Made by a program: the position numbers and the translations under genes. From the NCBI GenBank assembly GCA_026826555.1, contig JAKSZT010054335.1, positions 9,874,023-9,938,022 on the forward strand: a stretch of DNA of 64,000 nucleotides. Direction: 5' to 3'. This document shows positions 45,216 through 57,090 of this stretch, piece by piece. Below the pieces are notes generated by a model, which was given only the letters and a program-made list of their open reading frames with translations, ran no database searches and had not been told where the DNA came from. Every line of letters begins with the position of its first letter. Position 1 is the stretch's first letter. Source of the DNA: Tolypeutes matacus (Eukaryota; Chordata; Mammalia; Cingulata; Chlamyphoridae).

Positions 45216-48003
45216 CCCACGCAGTGTCCTGGCTGACCGAGGACGGCCACCAGAGTTGAAGCTGTGCTGAGATGCGTGGTGGAGAGCGGCTCCACTGGCC
45301 TGACCACAGAATGGTTGAAGTTACTCAGTTCTCTGAAAAAGACCTAAAATTAAGTGTGCAGCGGTTAAGAAAATCACCTCATATATTGGAGTTTGTGCGT
45401 TTTCAAGCTGACTGTATGCAGGGTCTCTGTGTTTGAGCATCTTCACGGAGTCTTGTTGAAATGGGTGTTGGCCGTTTTGTTCAGACTCCTGGCTTTAAGT
45501 TGAGATCTCAACATGCTCAGACAATGCTGCACCATTTGGGATCCCTTAAGAGCTGCTGTATTTTAAGATTTAACTGTTATCTCCGCAGGAGCTATTTTGT
45601 ATGCGGAAGGCTGTGTTGAAGCTCAGACATTTGAGGCACTTAAGAAAATCAAACATGCTAAATTTATAGGTGTGCTTCGAAATATTTAAGGAATTGATCA
45701 AGGATCACTTGAAAGCCATTGTTAATTTTTGCTAAATTTCAAAAGGGTTTCTAAGTTTTCCTTGGAAGTTTTGGGCGTTATTTGTTTTTGTCTTTTAAAT
45801 AGCTCCTAGACAATCTTCTGCACGTGTGCACAGAAGCCACAGGTCGACAGTAAAAGCCACATCTGGAAACTGCAGTGAGCGGCCCAGCTCTTCCCCACTG
45901 CCGCCTTGTTTCCTGGGAGGAGAAGACCCACTGGACGCTTTCCCGTCACACCCTCAGGCCTCTGCTGAAGGAGTGCCCGCTGCCTTCTGGGGCCCAGGAC
46001 ACAGCTGGGAGCGCACGTGAGGAGTGCTGGGCGCCCCGTGGTCACTGCCAGTCCCAAAGCAGAGCGACAAGTGAGAGCCTCTCCCCACGAGGCCTGCCGA
46101 GTGTCACAGAGCTGCTTCGGGGGCTCCTTCCTTCCTTCCGTAGGCTGAGTCCTGCTGCCAGCTTGGACTTAGCTTAGAAAAAGGGCTGTTGCCTCCAGCG
46201 TGTCCTTCGTTGGTGCCTCACCTGGAACAGCCTAGAATGGCCCCGTCTTATGGCTGGTAAACATGACACGATTTGCAGCCCCTGCCTAGGTTTCGTGGCG
46301 AAGGGGCCCAGAGCTGCTTTGCTTTGCTGGCTCGTGTATTGGCTCCTCGCAGGTACCAGGAATGTTTTGTGCCCCTGCCCCTCATCCTGCCACCAGGTAC
46401 TGGCTTGTAGGCAGGGCCAGAAAATGTTCACATGGCCAGGATTTGCATGAAGATAACGCAAGGAGAAGAAACATTTTAGAAAGCACAGACAAATCTGTCC
46501 CTCTAGCAAAGCTCTGAGTCATGTCACCAGGCTAATCATTTAAATATTACCCCAAATCCTTGATCAAAATTAAAGATGACAGTTTTCAAAATGGAGATGT
46601 TTCTCTCACATTTCGTCAGTGCATCTGGCTCAGATTAGCACAAGGCCAAATCTGAAGCAAAGTCGGGAAGGCTGGCTGGGCTGTGGAAGCCAGTAATCTG
46701 AGGGACAAACGCAAAGTCTGGGTGGATGGAGCCGCTGGCTCCGGGATTCACCCACGTTCACCCACCTGAGTCCAGGAAGGGGCCGTGGAAGCCGGCGCTG
46801 TCCTGTCGCCCACTGGCCCAGCTCTGGCAGGGCTTCGTTCACATCGATGCTGCTTGTGAGCGGATCGCGATGCCCTTCTGCCACCCTCAGGGCCTGTTAG
46901 AAGGCTGATCACACAGCACTCGGATACTTGGTTAGTTGACTTGTTTTAATTGGGGAAGAAAGTATCAGTGAAAAGGTAAATAGGAAATTCATTGATTCAT
47001 TAATTTTTCATTTTTCCTTGTAACATGCACAATCTGAAATGCCCCGTTTCTTTGCTCAGTATTGTGCTGGCGTCACCACCACCCGCCTCCGCTTTCTCGT
47101 CGTCTCAGACAGAAGCTCCACGCAGTTAGCAGCAACCCCCTTTCCCTGGCTGGTTCGTTTTCCTAGCATCCATCAAGCACTTGCTGGGGCTTCAGACCCT
47201 GAGATGAGAAGGGCAGGGTGCTGGCGCCAGAGCATGCCCAAGGCAGCACGGGCAGAGCTGCTTACAAAGCGAGAGAGCGGCAGAGAGCCGCGAGCCAGAG
47301 GGCGGAGGTCAGTGAAGTCTGCCCTGGAAAACTAGCCCCCGGAAAATATTTGAAAAATGCCGACGCACGGCTCTCACCCCAGATATTCTAATTCATGTGG
47401 GATGTGTGGTGTGGGCACCGGGGTTTTTAAAAGCTCGTTGCAGCAAACTTTGGCAACCACGATGTAGTCTGAGACCCAGAGGGTGACGCGGAAGTGATGG
47501 GTGCGGCTGCTGAGCTGTGGAGGAAGCCCTGTCCTCAGGCGACCCAGAGGAGGCTCCGCGGACAGGTTGCGGCCGCTGGCCCCAGCCGGTGAGCTCGCAG
47601 GGCACCGAGGGTCAAAGCAGGGGCAGGGAGCCTGTATCTCACCACCTGGCCACTGGGTCAGCAGGCCACACCTTTATTTAAGAAACAAAGAGACACAGGC
47701 AGCTGCGTTTTGGAGCTCCTGGCTCTCTTCCTGGCCTGGACACCTTGCCCTCCCCGAAGGCAGACGCAGCGGCATTCCCAAGGCAGACTTGGTGCTTCTG
47801 CCAGCCAGCCGTCCTCCTGTACCTAAGGCACTGTCCGCAGGAAGTGCAGCGCTCGCCCCCAGGGACTCAGGGTACAGGCCTGGCTGGGGGAGCATGTCTT
47901 GCACAGACTTGAATGTCTTAAATGTCACCCAGTGGGACCTACTGTTGCATCCATCGTGCTAGTTAACAAGACACGGCTTGCGCCAATAAAAGCCCGTCGA
48001 GAT
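45216..48003. other. Non-coding, mostly single-copy DNA
   Basis: No gene is supported. The part from about 46490 to 46710 is CpG-poor and conserved-looking. The left target duplication of the next element begins at 47988. Confidence 0.4.
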
Positions 48004-49164
48004 GCTGACATCCCCTCCACCTCCAAGTGACAGGGGCCTTATATCCCAGGGATAAGATGGATGGGATTCTCCTGCCTGCAGCTGCAGACTCTCTCCATTC
48101 CCTGGGATGGCCGTTGTCCATCATCATCTCCCCACCAGGTGTCCTGGGTGAGTCCATTGAGCTGTAGAGTAGGAGTTGCAGCTCCACTGAGATTCCGGGC
48201 CCAGTTGGCACATGGACAGCCCAAAGACTCCAGTCCCTGGAGGGACACCTACAAACTCCAGCACCACATATAGGTTTGAATAGAAGGGACTGATGGACCT
48301 TGTGCAGGGAGGACATACTTGGGTCCAACTCTGTCACTGTCAGCAGCACAGATTCCAAAGTAGAGCCCACTGATAGGGCACCAGACTCTGGGGCTATCTG
48401 CCCTGATATAGGACCTGGGTGTCTCCAGAGCCCTCAGGAGCCCCTCTATTTGGGGTAACATCCACTTTGGAAGCCTGTGAGGTCCTACTGAGATGTGCAT
48501 AAGTGTTACCTCTGGGATGACCTCCCGACTCACTTTGAAGTCTCTTAGCCATATGAACGCATTTGTCTTTACCTTTCCCCCCTTTTATTCAAGGTCTGTT
48601 TCCAGTCGTATTGCCCGTTGGCACTTGTTAGTAATTCCTCATTGCCATGGAGAGGCTCATCCCCGGGAGTCATGTCCCACACTGGGAGGAGGGTAAGGCA
48701 TTCAGATGCTGAGATTGGGGGAAGAGCCATGGACTAGAGTGGACTTAATGGTATTCTGTTGTAGACATATTGTGATTCAAGCAATGGAAGAAATTACAAC
48801 ATTGATGTGGAGCCAGTGGCCACTGTATGCTTTTGGGGCAGGGAAGGAAAAGCAGTTGTAATACAGGGGCTTTTTCGGGACTTGGGAATTATCCTGAGTG
48901 ACATTAAAATGACAGATATAGGCCATTTTACATCAGCATATACCATGCAGAACTGTGTGGGAGAGAGTGGGGTCTACAGTGTGAACTGTGGTCTATGCTC
49001 AGTGGCAAAGCCCCGGGATGTGTGTATCCATTGCAGGTGATGAGCCACACTGATGAGGGATGTTTGTGTGGGATGTTGTGGGAGCAGTGGGAGGAGGGGA
49101 ACATGGGAATCCCTGTAGTTTTTGTGTAACATTTATGTAATCTGAGCATCTTTAAAAAAAAAAA
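48004..49164 (+). mobile_element. 1.16-kb poly-A retroelement, non-coding
   Basis: Bounded by AAAAGCCCGTCGAGAT (47988-48003) and AAAAGCCCATCGACAT (49165-49180), a 16-base duplication with two mismatches. It ends in a run of A. It shares its 3' 450 bases with the copy at 25858 (ATGGACTAGAGTGGACTT, GTGTGAACTGTGGTCTATG) and with the minus-strand copy at 41480. I find no reverse transcriptase or other protein similarity. It is either the long 3' end of a xenarthran L1 or a non-autonomous element moved by L1. Confidence 0.82.
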
Positions 49165-49180
49165 AAAAGCCCATCGACAT

Positions 49181-50154
49181 TTACTGACCTGCAGGCCAGG
49201 TGTTGGCTAATACTGATGGAGATGCAGCCAGCAGAGGGCTTGGACCAGCTGCCCCTGCTGGGCGTCACCCCAGCGCCCGGGCCCCCGCAGGCTCCTAGCT
49301 GTCAGCTGGACTCGCGCATCGCGCTTGAGCCGGCAGCACCGCACGGATCCCCTGGGAGTGCTATAAATAGTTTGCAGGCTTTGGAGCAGGCGTCTGGGAA
49401 GCTGAGCGGAGGCCGGGCTAACGCTCTCCTTGAAGGGGAGGCCAGCAGTTGGACGAGCGGCTTCCCTTCCTGCCTGGTCTAGAACACAGGAGCACAACTC
49501 GGAAGTGAAGCCGGAAGCGGAGAGCCCCCGGCCCTTCCCCTTTCCAGGCCTGGCCACGCTGCCAGCTCTGTGAATGACTCGATCACCCCTCGATGAAAGC
49601 GTCGCCCGTCCGTGTCTGAGAGCCACGTGTCGGCCCCCAGCTCCCCTTGCTCCTGTTCCTGGGGTTTGGGATCGTTCAGAAAGCTCTCAGATGTCGTTAT
49701 TACATTGTCTTGCTGTCCCTGGGCATTGTGTGCACTGCCAGGGGAATTCCTTCCCGGCGCCCCTGGCTCCTTTTCAGTAACGAGGTGCCGTCTTTGATCA
49801 AGGAAAAATCAAAGTGAGGATTGAGTAGCAGGCCCAGCCCCGCCCCCGCGGACTGCGCGAGCTGCTTTCCCACAGTCAGTTCAGAAGACAGGTGAGGACT
49901 CTGAAAGCTGTCTGACTTTGGGCGGGTACTGTTAGAGTACACAGCTCAGCCGCCAGCTAGACCTTATGTTGTTCTCAGAAGTGGAGATCTTTACGACGCC
50001 TTCTCTAATTCCAGCCTTTCTCCTGCTTTTCTTGCCAGAGGATTCTTTGTCCTAGCAGATAGTGTTTGGAGTTGCTTTCCATGACTCAGCATTTTCTAAG
50101 TTCTTTAATGTCACAGGTGGAACCTGGGACCACGGATATGTGTTGTCCCAGGAA
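49181..50154. other. Non-coding DNA with a TATA-like motif
   Basis: The part from 49255 to 49520 is CpG-enriched. A CTATAAATAG motif is described separately. No exon is recognised. Confidence 0.4.
49361..49370 (+). promoter_or_regulatory. TATA-box or MEF2-like motif in CpG-rich DNA
   Basis: CTATAAATAG fits both the MEF2 consensus and a TATA box. It has CpG-rich sequence before it (GCGCATCGCGCTTGAGCCGG at about 49314) and GC-rich sequence after it. A start about 30 bases downstream is conceivable. Nothing further supports transcription. Confidence 0.22.
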
Positions 50155-50412
50155 CAGAGCGAGGGCCACCTGTGTACTTAAAATTTTTCTAGTAACCACA
50201 TTTTAAAAAAGCAAAAAGAATCATAAAGTTAACTTTAATAATATATTTTATGTAACCCAATATATCCAAAGTGTTGTCACTTCACCGTGTAATCAGCGTA
50301 ACCGTTATCAGGGAGGCACTTCGTTTTCTTTATTCATACTTTGAAATCCCACGTGCGCTCGGCCTGTGCACCGCTCAGTTTGGCCAGCGTGTTCCCATGC
50401 TCAGCAGCCAAA
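50155..50412 (+). mobile_element. Ancient DNA-transposon remnant (MER type)
   Basis: 'TTTTTCTAGTAACCACATTT', 'TTAACTTTAATAATATATTT' and 'TGTAACCCAATATATCCAAA' match a mammal-wide non-autonomous DNA transposon that I know by pattern but cannot name with certainty. The right end (CAGTTTGGCCAGCGTG) is GC-eroded. Confidence 0.5.
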
Positions 50413-51532
50413 GGCGAGGACCACGTGTGCACACGTGCACGGCCCAGAGCTGCACAGCAGTGTCGCCGAGCTGACGTCTGAGCTGCCCCTGCTGCTGCCC
50501 CTGCCCACTGCCCGCCGGCTGGCGGCCTGTGAGCCACAGGCCCTGGCCCATCTCGTTTTCCCAGCGCTCCTGAGTTTGCGCTGGCAGGCCCGGGCACGGC
50601 TGGAGGACATGCACGGTGGGGGACCTGGCTCCTGGTTCAGACCTGTTCCCTTGCCAGCCCCGTGCCCCAGTGGTGCACTTAGTTGTTCACGGTGGTGGGA
50701 AATGGCAGGTCAGCGTGACGGCTTCTGGGGTGCAGCCCTGGCAAGCTGGGAGGGGCGTGAGACTGACTGAGCAGGAGGGCTCTGAGGCCCTGAAACCTAA
50801 AGGAAGAGACTGAGAGTGTGTCTGCACACGACGCAGGAAGCTTTCAGCCTCCGCACCCGCCTGGTCGTAGCTACTGGGCAGAACAGACGAGGGCAGGCAC
50901 CGTCCACCTCTGCACACCTTACTGGGCTCGGACACCCCCCGCTGCTGACCCCAAGCCTTCCTCCTCAGTGGTCAGGACCCTGAGTCACCTCTTCTGTGAA
51001 AACAGGGAAGTTCTTGTTTTAAAGGAGAGGAGAGGAAGGAGCAGACCCTGTCTGTGTCCCTGTGTCCAGCCTTGCTCCCTGCGGCGACGTCAGCACTCGT
51101 GTGCATCTTTAGGGGTCCAGGCCGATGCCGAAAGTACTTCGGGGCCTGGTAACTGTCGGGCAGAGAATGACTCGAGCGTCTGCTATGGCCACGCCCAGCC
51201 AGAGGTGAGAGAGGAGCGTAATGCCAGCGTGGCTCCAAAGGAAGTGATCCAGATTAGCTTTCCCAATGCCAACTACGGGATGGCATGCCATGTGACTGAA
51301 TTATTCTTAATAGCAACGATTAGGCTGGAAAGCGGGTGAACCTGAGACAGAAATGAAAAGGAGTGAAGAAAGTGTAGAATAAACATGGGGCTTGGTGCTG
51401 GCAGGCATTCTCAGGCTGGCAAGCTTTGGAAGGAGCTTGTCAGTGCCAGCCGTGCTTCGGCCGATTTGGCCTGACGGGCACTCCTGCCGAAGCAGTGCTG
51501 TCGGGTGGGACTGTCCTCAATGGAAGCGTTCT
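50413..51532. other. Non-coding DNA
   Basis: GC-rich, single-copy-looking. No gene is recognised. Confidence 0.4.
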
Positions 51533-51690
51533 AGGCTGTTCCATCCAATATGGTGACCACACGTGGCTCTGGTGCACTTGGAACATGGACTAGTGTGATG
51601 AGAAACGGAATGTTCACTTTACTTTCAATAATCCAACTTTAAAAGCTGCGTGGGCTGGTGGCAACCCTGCGGCTGCCCAGCACACGCGAG
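51533..51690. mobile_element. Ancient DNA-transposon remnant (MER type), second copy
   Basis: 'TGTTCCATCCAATATGGTGA' and GGTGGCAACCCTGCGG match the symmetric ends of the same kind of element ('ccaatatggtagccac..gtggctattgagcac'). The LTR at 51699 starts directly next to it. Confidence 0.5.
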
Positions 51691-51698
51691 AACCGCCC

Positions 51699-52146
51699 TG
51701 TATTAGTCAGGGTTCTCTCGGGAAACAGAATCAGCAGGAGATATCTGTAAATAATAAGATATTTTATAAGAGTCTCTCACACAACCGTGGGGATGCACAA
51801 GTCCAGGTTCCTCAGGCAGGCTGCAGACCAGGGGCTCCGATGAAAGTCTGATGAAAGGTCCTTGAGTTTCTGGGAGAAGTTGGCTGTCCAACGACGAGCT
51901 GGGAAATTCTCTCTGAATGTTGAAACCACTTCCCCTTTTAAGGCATTCAACTGATTGGATAAAAGGGTCACCCATTGATGATGCAATCTCCCTGATTGAT
52001 GCAGATGTAACCAGCCATCCATGCAGTAAACTCACTGGTGACCCAAGTCCATAAATGCTCTTGTATTACAATTAGCCCAGTGCTTGCTGGACCAAACACC
52101 TGGACACAATTACCTGGCCGGGTGGACACATTAGCTGACCGTCACA
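51699..52146 (-). mobile_element. Solo LTR, family B
   Basis: On + it starts TGTATTAGTCAGGGTTCTC and ends TTAGCTGACCGTCACA, so the sense LTR is on the minus strand. An exact 5-bp duplication CGCCC is present at 51694-51698 and 52147-52151. Its body (CATCAGTTGAATGCC-type sequence in antisense) is different from family A although the first eleven bases agree. No internal retroviral genes remain. Confidence 0.88.
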
Positions 52147-53334
52147 CGCCCCGGCCTGAGGCAGCCCCGGTGCTACTAGGTTCCTGAGGGTCTTTGTCGT
52201 TCCTCTGTTGTTTTCTTTCCTCTGTCAGAAACAATAGCCCATGATTTGACCGTAGCTAGAAATCGGGATGTTTGAAATATTAGACGTGAGTATACATGAG
52301 CCAATCAATGAGTTTATTTTCTAAGGATTTAAATTTTGATTGAACCCAATTCAAACTTTTTTGCAAGCTAGCATTAACAGAGAATGCCAGTTAGAGCCAA
52401 ACCTGGCACACGGAGGCACACGTTAGCACCATCCCTCAATTTAAGCTTGCCATTCTGAGCTTCCACTTTCCCTTGGGTTTACTTCCTGGTTTTATTTTGT
52501 GTATTTCTTCATTTTACCTCTGGAAGGTGGTGGGTACTTGGTTCCTCACTGCTGGGGAAATGGAATGGCAGAAGCGCACAGTTCAGGTCCTGACTGCCGA
52601 AAGCCCCTTCGATGCATAATGATGGAAGCCTCACATTTGCCACAATGTGTGGCCTCCCAATGACTTTCTTTCCTTTCCATAGCTTGACCCTTACAGAACG
52701 CTGTAAGGAAGCATGCTTCCCAAGTCACCATGCTTCCCTCTCTTCCACCACGGAAGGTAGCATCCCCGGTTTGCTTTCCCAATCCTGCTGATCTTGTGAT
52801 CAAGAGGCACCTTCTTGAGTGCTTCTGATACCAGTTTAGAAAGAGCAAGTCCACCTCCCTTAAATTTCGTCTCTTCCCTAACGGTCACTTTCCACTTCTC
52901 CTAAACGCAGATTCACGTCCTGTTCTCGCTGGTTTGGTATCTTCTGTTTTAATGTTCTCCTGTTTAAAGAAGCCAAACTTAGTTTTCCCTCAGAACCCTC
53001 CAGACTGGTGCAGAAAAGCGTATCAAAGCCGCCATCAGCTGGGTCCTGCTGGGCCTCAGGACAGCTCACGCGCTGCAGAAATGCGGCGCCGTTAGCCTCC
53101 GCAGCAGGATTGACCAGGCTGAGCGCGAGCTCCGCGGCTTGCACAAGCCGTGTCAAAGCTTTGACAGACCTTCACTGAGGTTTTTATGGCATCTGAATAA
53201 CCATAGGCTTTTAAAATCTGGCTCAAGCAGAGGCTGGGGTATGGGCAGTGGCCGCCCCACACCGAGGGCTGTGGCGAGCTCTGCGGCCGTGGAGCCCAGT
53301 GTTGCTTAGCTGCACCCCCGGTCACAGTATTCAG
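52147..53334. other. Non-coding DNA
   Basis: Single-copy-looking and AT-richer at 52250-52900. No gene or repeat is recognised. Confidence 0.4.
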
Positions 53335-53460
53335 CGGGGCCGGCGGGGCCAGGGGGGCCAGCACGGGGCCGGCGGGGCCAGCGGGGCAGGCACGAGGCTG
53401 GTGGGGCCAGCACGGGGCCAGCGGGGCAGGCACGGGGCCAGCACGGCCAGCGGGGCCCTT
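53335..53460 (+). repeat. GC-rich tandem of GGGGCCAGC-like units
   Basis: Irregular units of 9-12 bases (GGGGCCGGC, GGGGCCAGCAC, GGGGCAGGCACG). The apparent proteins here, rich in Gly, Ala and Arg, are produced by the repeat. Confidence 0.85.
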
Positions 53461-53914
53461 CTGCTCACTCACCGCCGCCCGAATCTGCAGAGGCGCTTCG
53501 GCCCCTGGAAGACAGGCGGGTACTTGCAGGCCGCACTGCGGGCAGACGGGCCGGCAGGACCTCAGGCTTCCATGGCCCCATGCCGCCTTTTCTCTTTCTA
53601 TAGCTTCTTTCTCCACAAGCCCAGGGGTGTCTCTGGTCCTTCTGTGTCGCAGCGTAACGTCCTTGCAGGCGCCCAGCAGAGAGCATCGCTCGGAAGCTGG
53701 GAGGGAAGACGCGGCAAGCAGGAGCAGCCCTGGTGGAAAGAGGAGGTGGGCCACGCCGTCCTTCATCAGCTCCTCGTCAGTTCTTGGCCCGCCCAGCCGT
53801 GGCAACGCAGGAACCCCACGGAACACAGACATCGGCCACGAGAGCCGCCCGGGTGGCTGCGGCGACGGTGGCTCCATGGCATCCTCATGCTTCCAGCCAA
53901 GGTCACCTCCCCTC
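53461..53914. other. GC-rich non-coding DNA
   Basis: CpG-rich, with open frames on both strands but no recognisable exon. Confidence 0.4.
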
Positions 53915-54011
53915 CGTTGTCTCTGTCTCTCTATGTCTCTGTCTGTGTCTCTTCTGTCTCTCTGTGTTTCTGTCTCTGTCTCTCTGTGTGTCTCTCTCAC
54001 ACACACACACA

Positions 54012-54042
<31 letters not shown>

Positions 54043-54056
54043 ACACACTAGTCTCC
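53915..54056 (+). repeat. CT-rich microsatellite cluster
   Basis: CTCTGT, TGTCTCT, ACACAC and TCTCTC runs follow each other. It is low-complexity; the long minus-strand frame over it (RERERE and TETETQ-like) is an artefact. Confidence 0.9.
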
Positions 54057-55459
54057 TAGTTCTCAAGATCAGTAATTACGGCTTCACAGAAACGCTAACT
54101 TCAGAGTAGCAGGGCCTTTCTGGCAACCCTGATGCATGCACGAGGTAGAATACAAACCGAGACTTTCTTCTACTGACCAGGGCTCTCAGGAACAGGGTTA
54201 CAAGGAAGCACGAACGCCGGCTTCACAGTGAAATTCTGTGCGTTGGGAGAAGAGAAACTCAGCGGTCCCGACAGCTAAGAGGAGAACAGGTGGCCAAGCG
54301 TTGGATGCCAGAGGGCAGGGAGGCCCATGGCCGCCCTTTACCTTCCTCGTGGATGGCTCACAAGGATTAGGCAGCTGAGAGTCTGGACGTTTCATTAGCT
54401 CTCTGGAGAAAGAAGCTATTTAGGTGGGAGCTTTGGCCATCGGCTTGTGATATGCTGTGTCTGAGCCAGGACGTGCTCTTTGTCCTTGGTGGAGCAGAGA
54501 CCTGCGTGGCAGGTGTGTCCGTGGGCAGGCACCTCACTGCCCTGGTCTTGCAGCCTCCACGCCAGCTGCTGAGAGGTATTTCCTGAAGAGCCTTAGTGGG
54601 AGGGGCAGAGGGAAGCAGGGCGTTAGTGGACTGAGAAAATAAACATTCCTGAATCACTTTACTGAATTAGCGCATTGCCCAACGGGGGAGAAGAAAGTGC
54701 CCTTGGCCAGCTTGGGGGGCTTCCCAAAGTACAGAGCCATCGGCCTTGTGGAAGCCACTGGGAAGCCCGGCTCAGCGATGGAAGCAGCCCTGGGCCCCTC
54801 CTTGCGCCTCCGGCTAGCTCTTTCGGCACCACGGAGACCCTGCCATGCAAGGACATTCCACAGGGTTCCTTTCCCAGAAAAGCCCCACAGCCTTCGGCCT
54901 CTGGGCAGGCGGAGGTAGCAGCTGGACCCGACCGTGTGCGCGGAGCGCGGTCCAGCGCCCCGTTTCCTCTGGGTGCAGGTCTTGGTAAAGGAAATAGACT
55001 CTGCTCCGTGCAGACCCCCACTGTCTCCTCACCACGTTCCCCGGAGCCAAGCAAGCAGCTTTGGGTGAAAAGCGTCATAAGATACCAGCTGATTTACCCC
55101 CTAAATTTTAACATCCATATAGAATTGTGGCCTACAGCTCACCCACTGAACCCAATTCCCTCCTTTTGTAAAAATCAGGAAAGTGGACAACATCCTGGAA
55201 AGGACGGAAACCTGGAGGCTGGTCCTGCCCTGGACGGGGCTCCTGGGGCGAGCTCCCAGGCTGTGGGGACAATCCGGGCTGCGGCCCCCTTCCCCCAGCA
55301 AGGAGAGAGAGAGGTATTTTTAGATGAGGGCGTCCTGCTGGGAGAGGGCTCTGGGAAGGAATTCCGAAGAAAAGAAAACTCCATAAAAGGAGCGTGAACT
55401 GGTGGTTGGTGACCCGTGTTTCAGGGGATTGTGTGGGTTCAGCCAGCCTGACGGGCTTC
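54057..55459. other. Non-coding DNA
   Basis: Single-copy-looking. Overlapping open frames on both strands show no known domain. Confidence 0.4.
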
Positions 55460-56350
55460 CGGAGGCAGAGTGAGGGGGTGAGCAGTGTGCCTCTCCTCTT
55501 CCGCCTGAAGCCCTGGGTGTCCCTGGGCCCCTCTCCCTCCCGGGAGCTGGCGTCGGCCCCGGGATGGAGCCCTGGAGCCAGCCGCTGGGCCACGTCGCTG
55601 GGCCACGCCGCAGGCTGTGGCTGGGTGACCTCGGGGCCGCGCCTGAACGCCACGTGCTCCCCGCGATCCTGTGGACGCAGGGACGGGCGCCGCCGTCCCC
55701 TCCGATGCTCTCGCCGGCTGTGCCTCTGCGCGTGCGGCGGCCTGGGTGCGTGCTGCTGAGACTGGGCTCCCCTCCTTTCAAGGACTCGGGGCTGTGCTGG
55801 GGAGCTGGGAGGCCGCAGGGGAGGTGCAGGAGCCTCACTACTCAGACCGACGGGAAAGCTCTTCCTACTGAAAGCGTGGCTCTCTGTGGCATAGGATGGA
55901 AAAGGCCTGAGCGTTTCTAAAGTGAGGCGGGAAGCCCGTGCTGGAGGAGGGCGGCTCTGCCCGGCCCAGGAGCTCTGCCGCCTGGCTCGGGGCCGCCCGC
56001 TTCCAGGCCCGCACCCGGGGCCTCCACGCCGAGCCCGGGCTGCCCTGCCTGCCGCCAAGTGCAGGGCCTGCTCGGCCCTGACCCCGGGCTCCAGCAGCTC
56101 AGTCTCCCCCACACTCGCCTTGCGCTGCCCGTCAGAGCCCCCCTTCCCCCAGTCACAGCCTGGAGCCAGCTGGCATCTGTGGTCATGACTGATCTTGCTA
56201 CTAACGGCACAAGCGCCACCTGGAGTCGGGGTTACTTCTGCGCGTCTGTCTCTTCTCAGATGCAAGGGTGAGCGCGCCCTTCTCCAGAGCGTCCTAACTC
56301 GTCCGCAGACAGGCTCGGCGCCCGGCCCGGGCCGTGAAGCGGCATCAGTT
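55460..56350. promoter_or_regulatory. CpG-rich island-like region
   Basis: CpGs are frequent across about 0.9 kb (for example CCGCGCCTGAACGCCACGTG near 55637 and GGACGGGCGCCGCCG near 55681). A long minus-strand frame and several plus-strand frames overlap here. None has a recognisable domain, so I treat it as CpG-rich non-coding DNA that could carry an unseen promoter. Confidence 0.35.
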
Positions 56351-56584
56351 AGTGCTGCCTGCGCTCTCCATTTTTAAAACGGATCTCGGGATTTGAACCT
56401 GGGTAACATCGCTGCTCAGCGTGTGCGCTTTCGTTTGTATAAAATCCGTAGGCAGGTACTTCGCTCCCTCGGCCAAGAAGAATTCCCGATTCTGCCTTCT
56501 GTGAGTCTGGGGAGGTGGGGTGCAGCTTTTCCCCATTTGGGGGTTCATTCTTACTTTTATTTTAATGTGCTTGTTAAGATCATC

Positions 56585-57085
56585 TGTATTAGTCAGCCAA
56601 AGGCGTGCTGATGTGAAATACCAAAAATGGGTTGGTCTGCATAAAGGGTATTTATTTGGGGTAGAAGTCCACAGTTACCAGGCCAGAAAGCGTAAGATTC
56701 TTCCCTCACCAAAGTCCATTGTCACGTGTTGGAGCAAGACAGCTGCCGAGGTTTGCCAGGGTTCAGGCTTCCTGGGTTCCTCTCTTCCCGCGGCTGCGTC
56801 TCTCTCTGGGCTCAGCTCCTCTGGTTCCTCCACAAGGTCAGCTGTAGACTGTCAGGCGAACTGCTCACTTCTTCTGGGGCCTTTTCTCCAACATCAAAAC
56901 TGCTTCTCAAAAACTGCTTTTCAAAACTGTTCTTGCCTTGCCTTCTATATTTGAGGGGTGCCAAGGGGTGGGGCTCAACGCCCTAATCCTAACCTAATCA
57001 TGCCCAGATTAACAGATCAGTTTACAAGCATGATCCACTTAAATTTTTGGAATTCATAATTACATCAAACTGCCCAACGGCAGCA
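56585..57085 (-). mobile_element. Solo LTR, family A
   Basis: Starts TGTATTAGTCAGCCAAAGG and ends CAAACTGCCCAACGGCAGCA on +. The exact duplication TCATC is seen at 56580-56584 and 57086-57090. It is about 85-90% similar by eye to the copy at 24695 over its first 250 bases, and lacks some of the interior. Confidence 0.9.
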
Positions 57086-57090
57086 TCATC

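Noticed and set aside
44726..45307. A 193-residue minus-strand frame (repeated HGRSLP)
   Set aside because: Unit length of 18 bases keeps the frame open on both strands. No start context, splice site or similarity supports it.
53092..54066. A 324-residue minus-strand frame beginning with an ERER tract
   Set aside because: It covers a CT microsatellite and a GC tandem. The amino-acid repeats derive from those.
55132..56265. A 377-residue minus-strand frame
   Set aside because: Same reasoning: CpG-rich, overlapping frames on both strands, no recognisable motif.
18960..57085. A complete endogenous retrovirus formed between the LTR copies
   Set aside because: Each LTR has its own target duplication and the DNA between them contains unrelated L1, minisatellite and single-copy sequence. 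They are independent solo LTRs.
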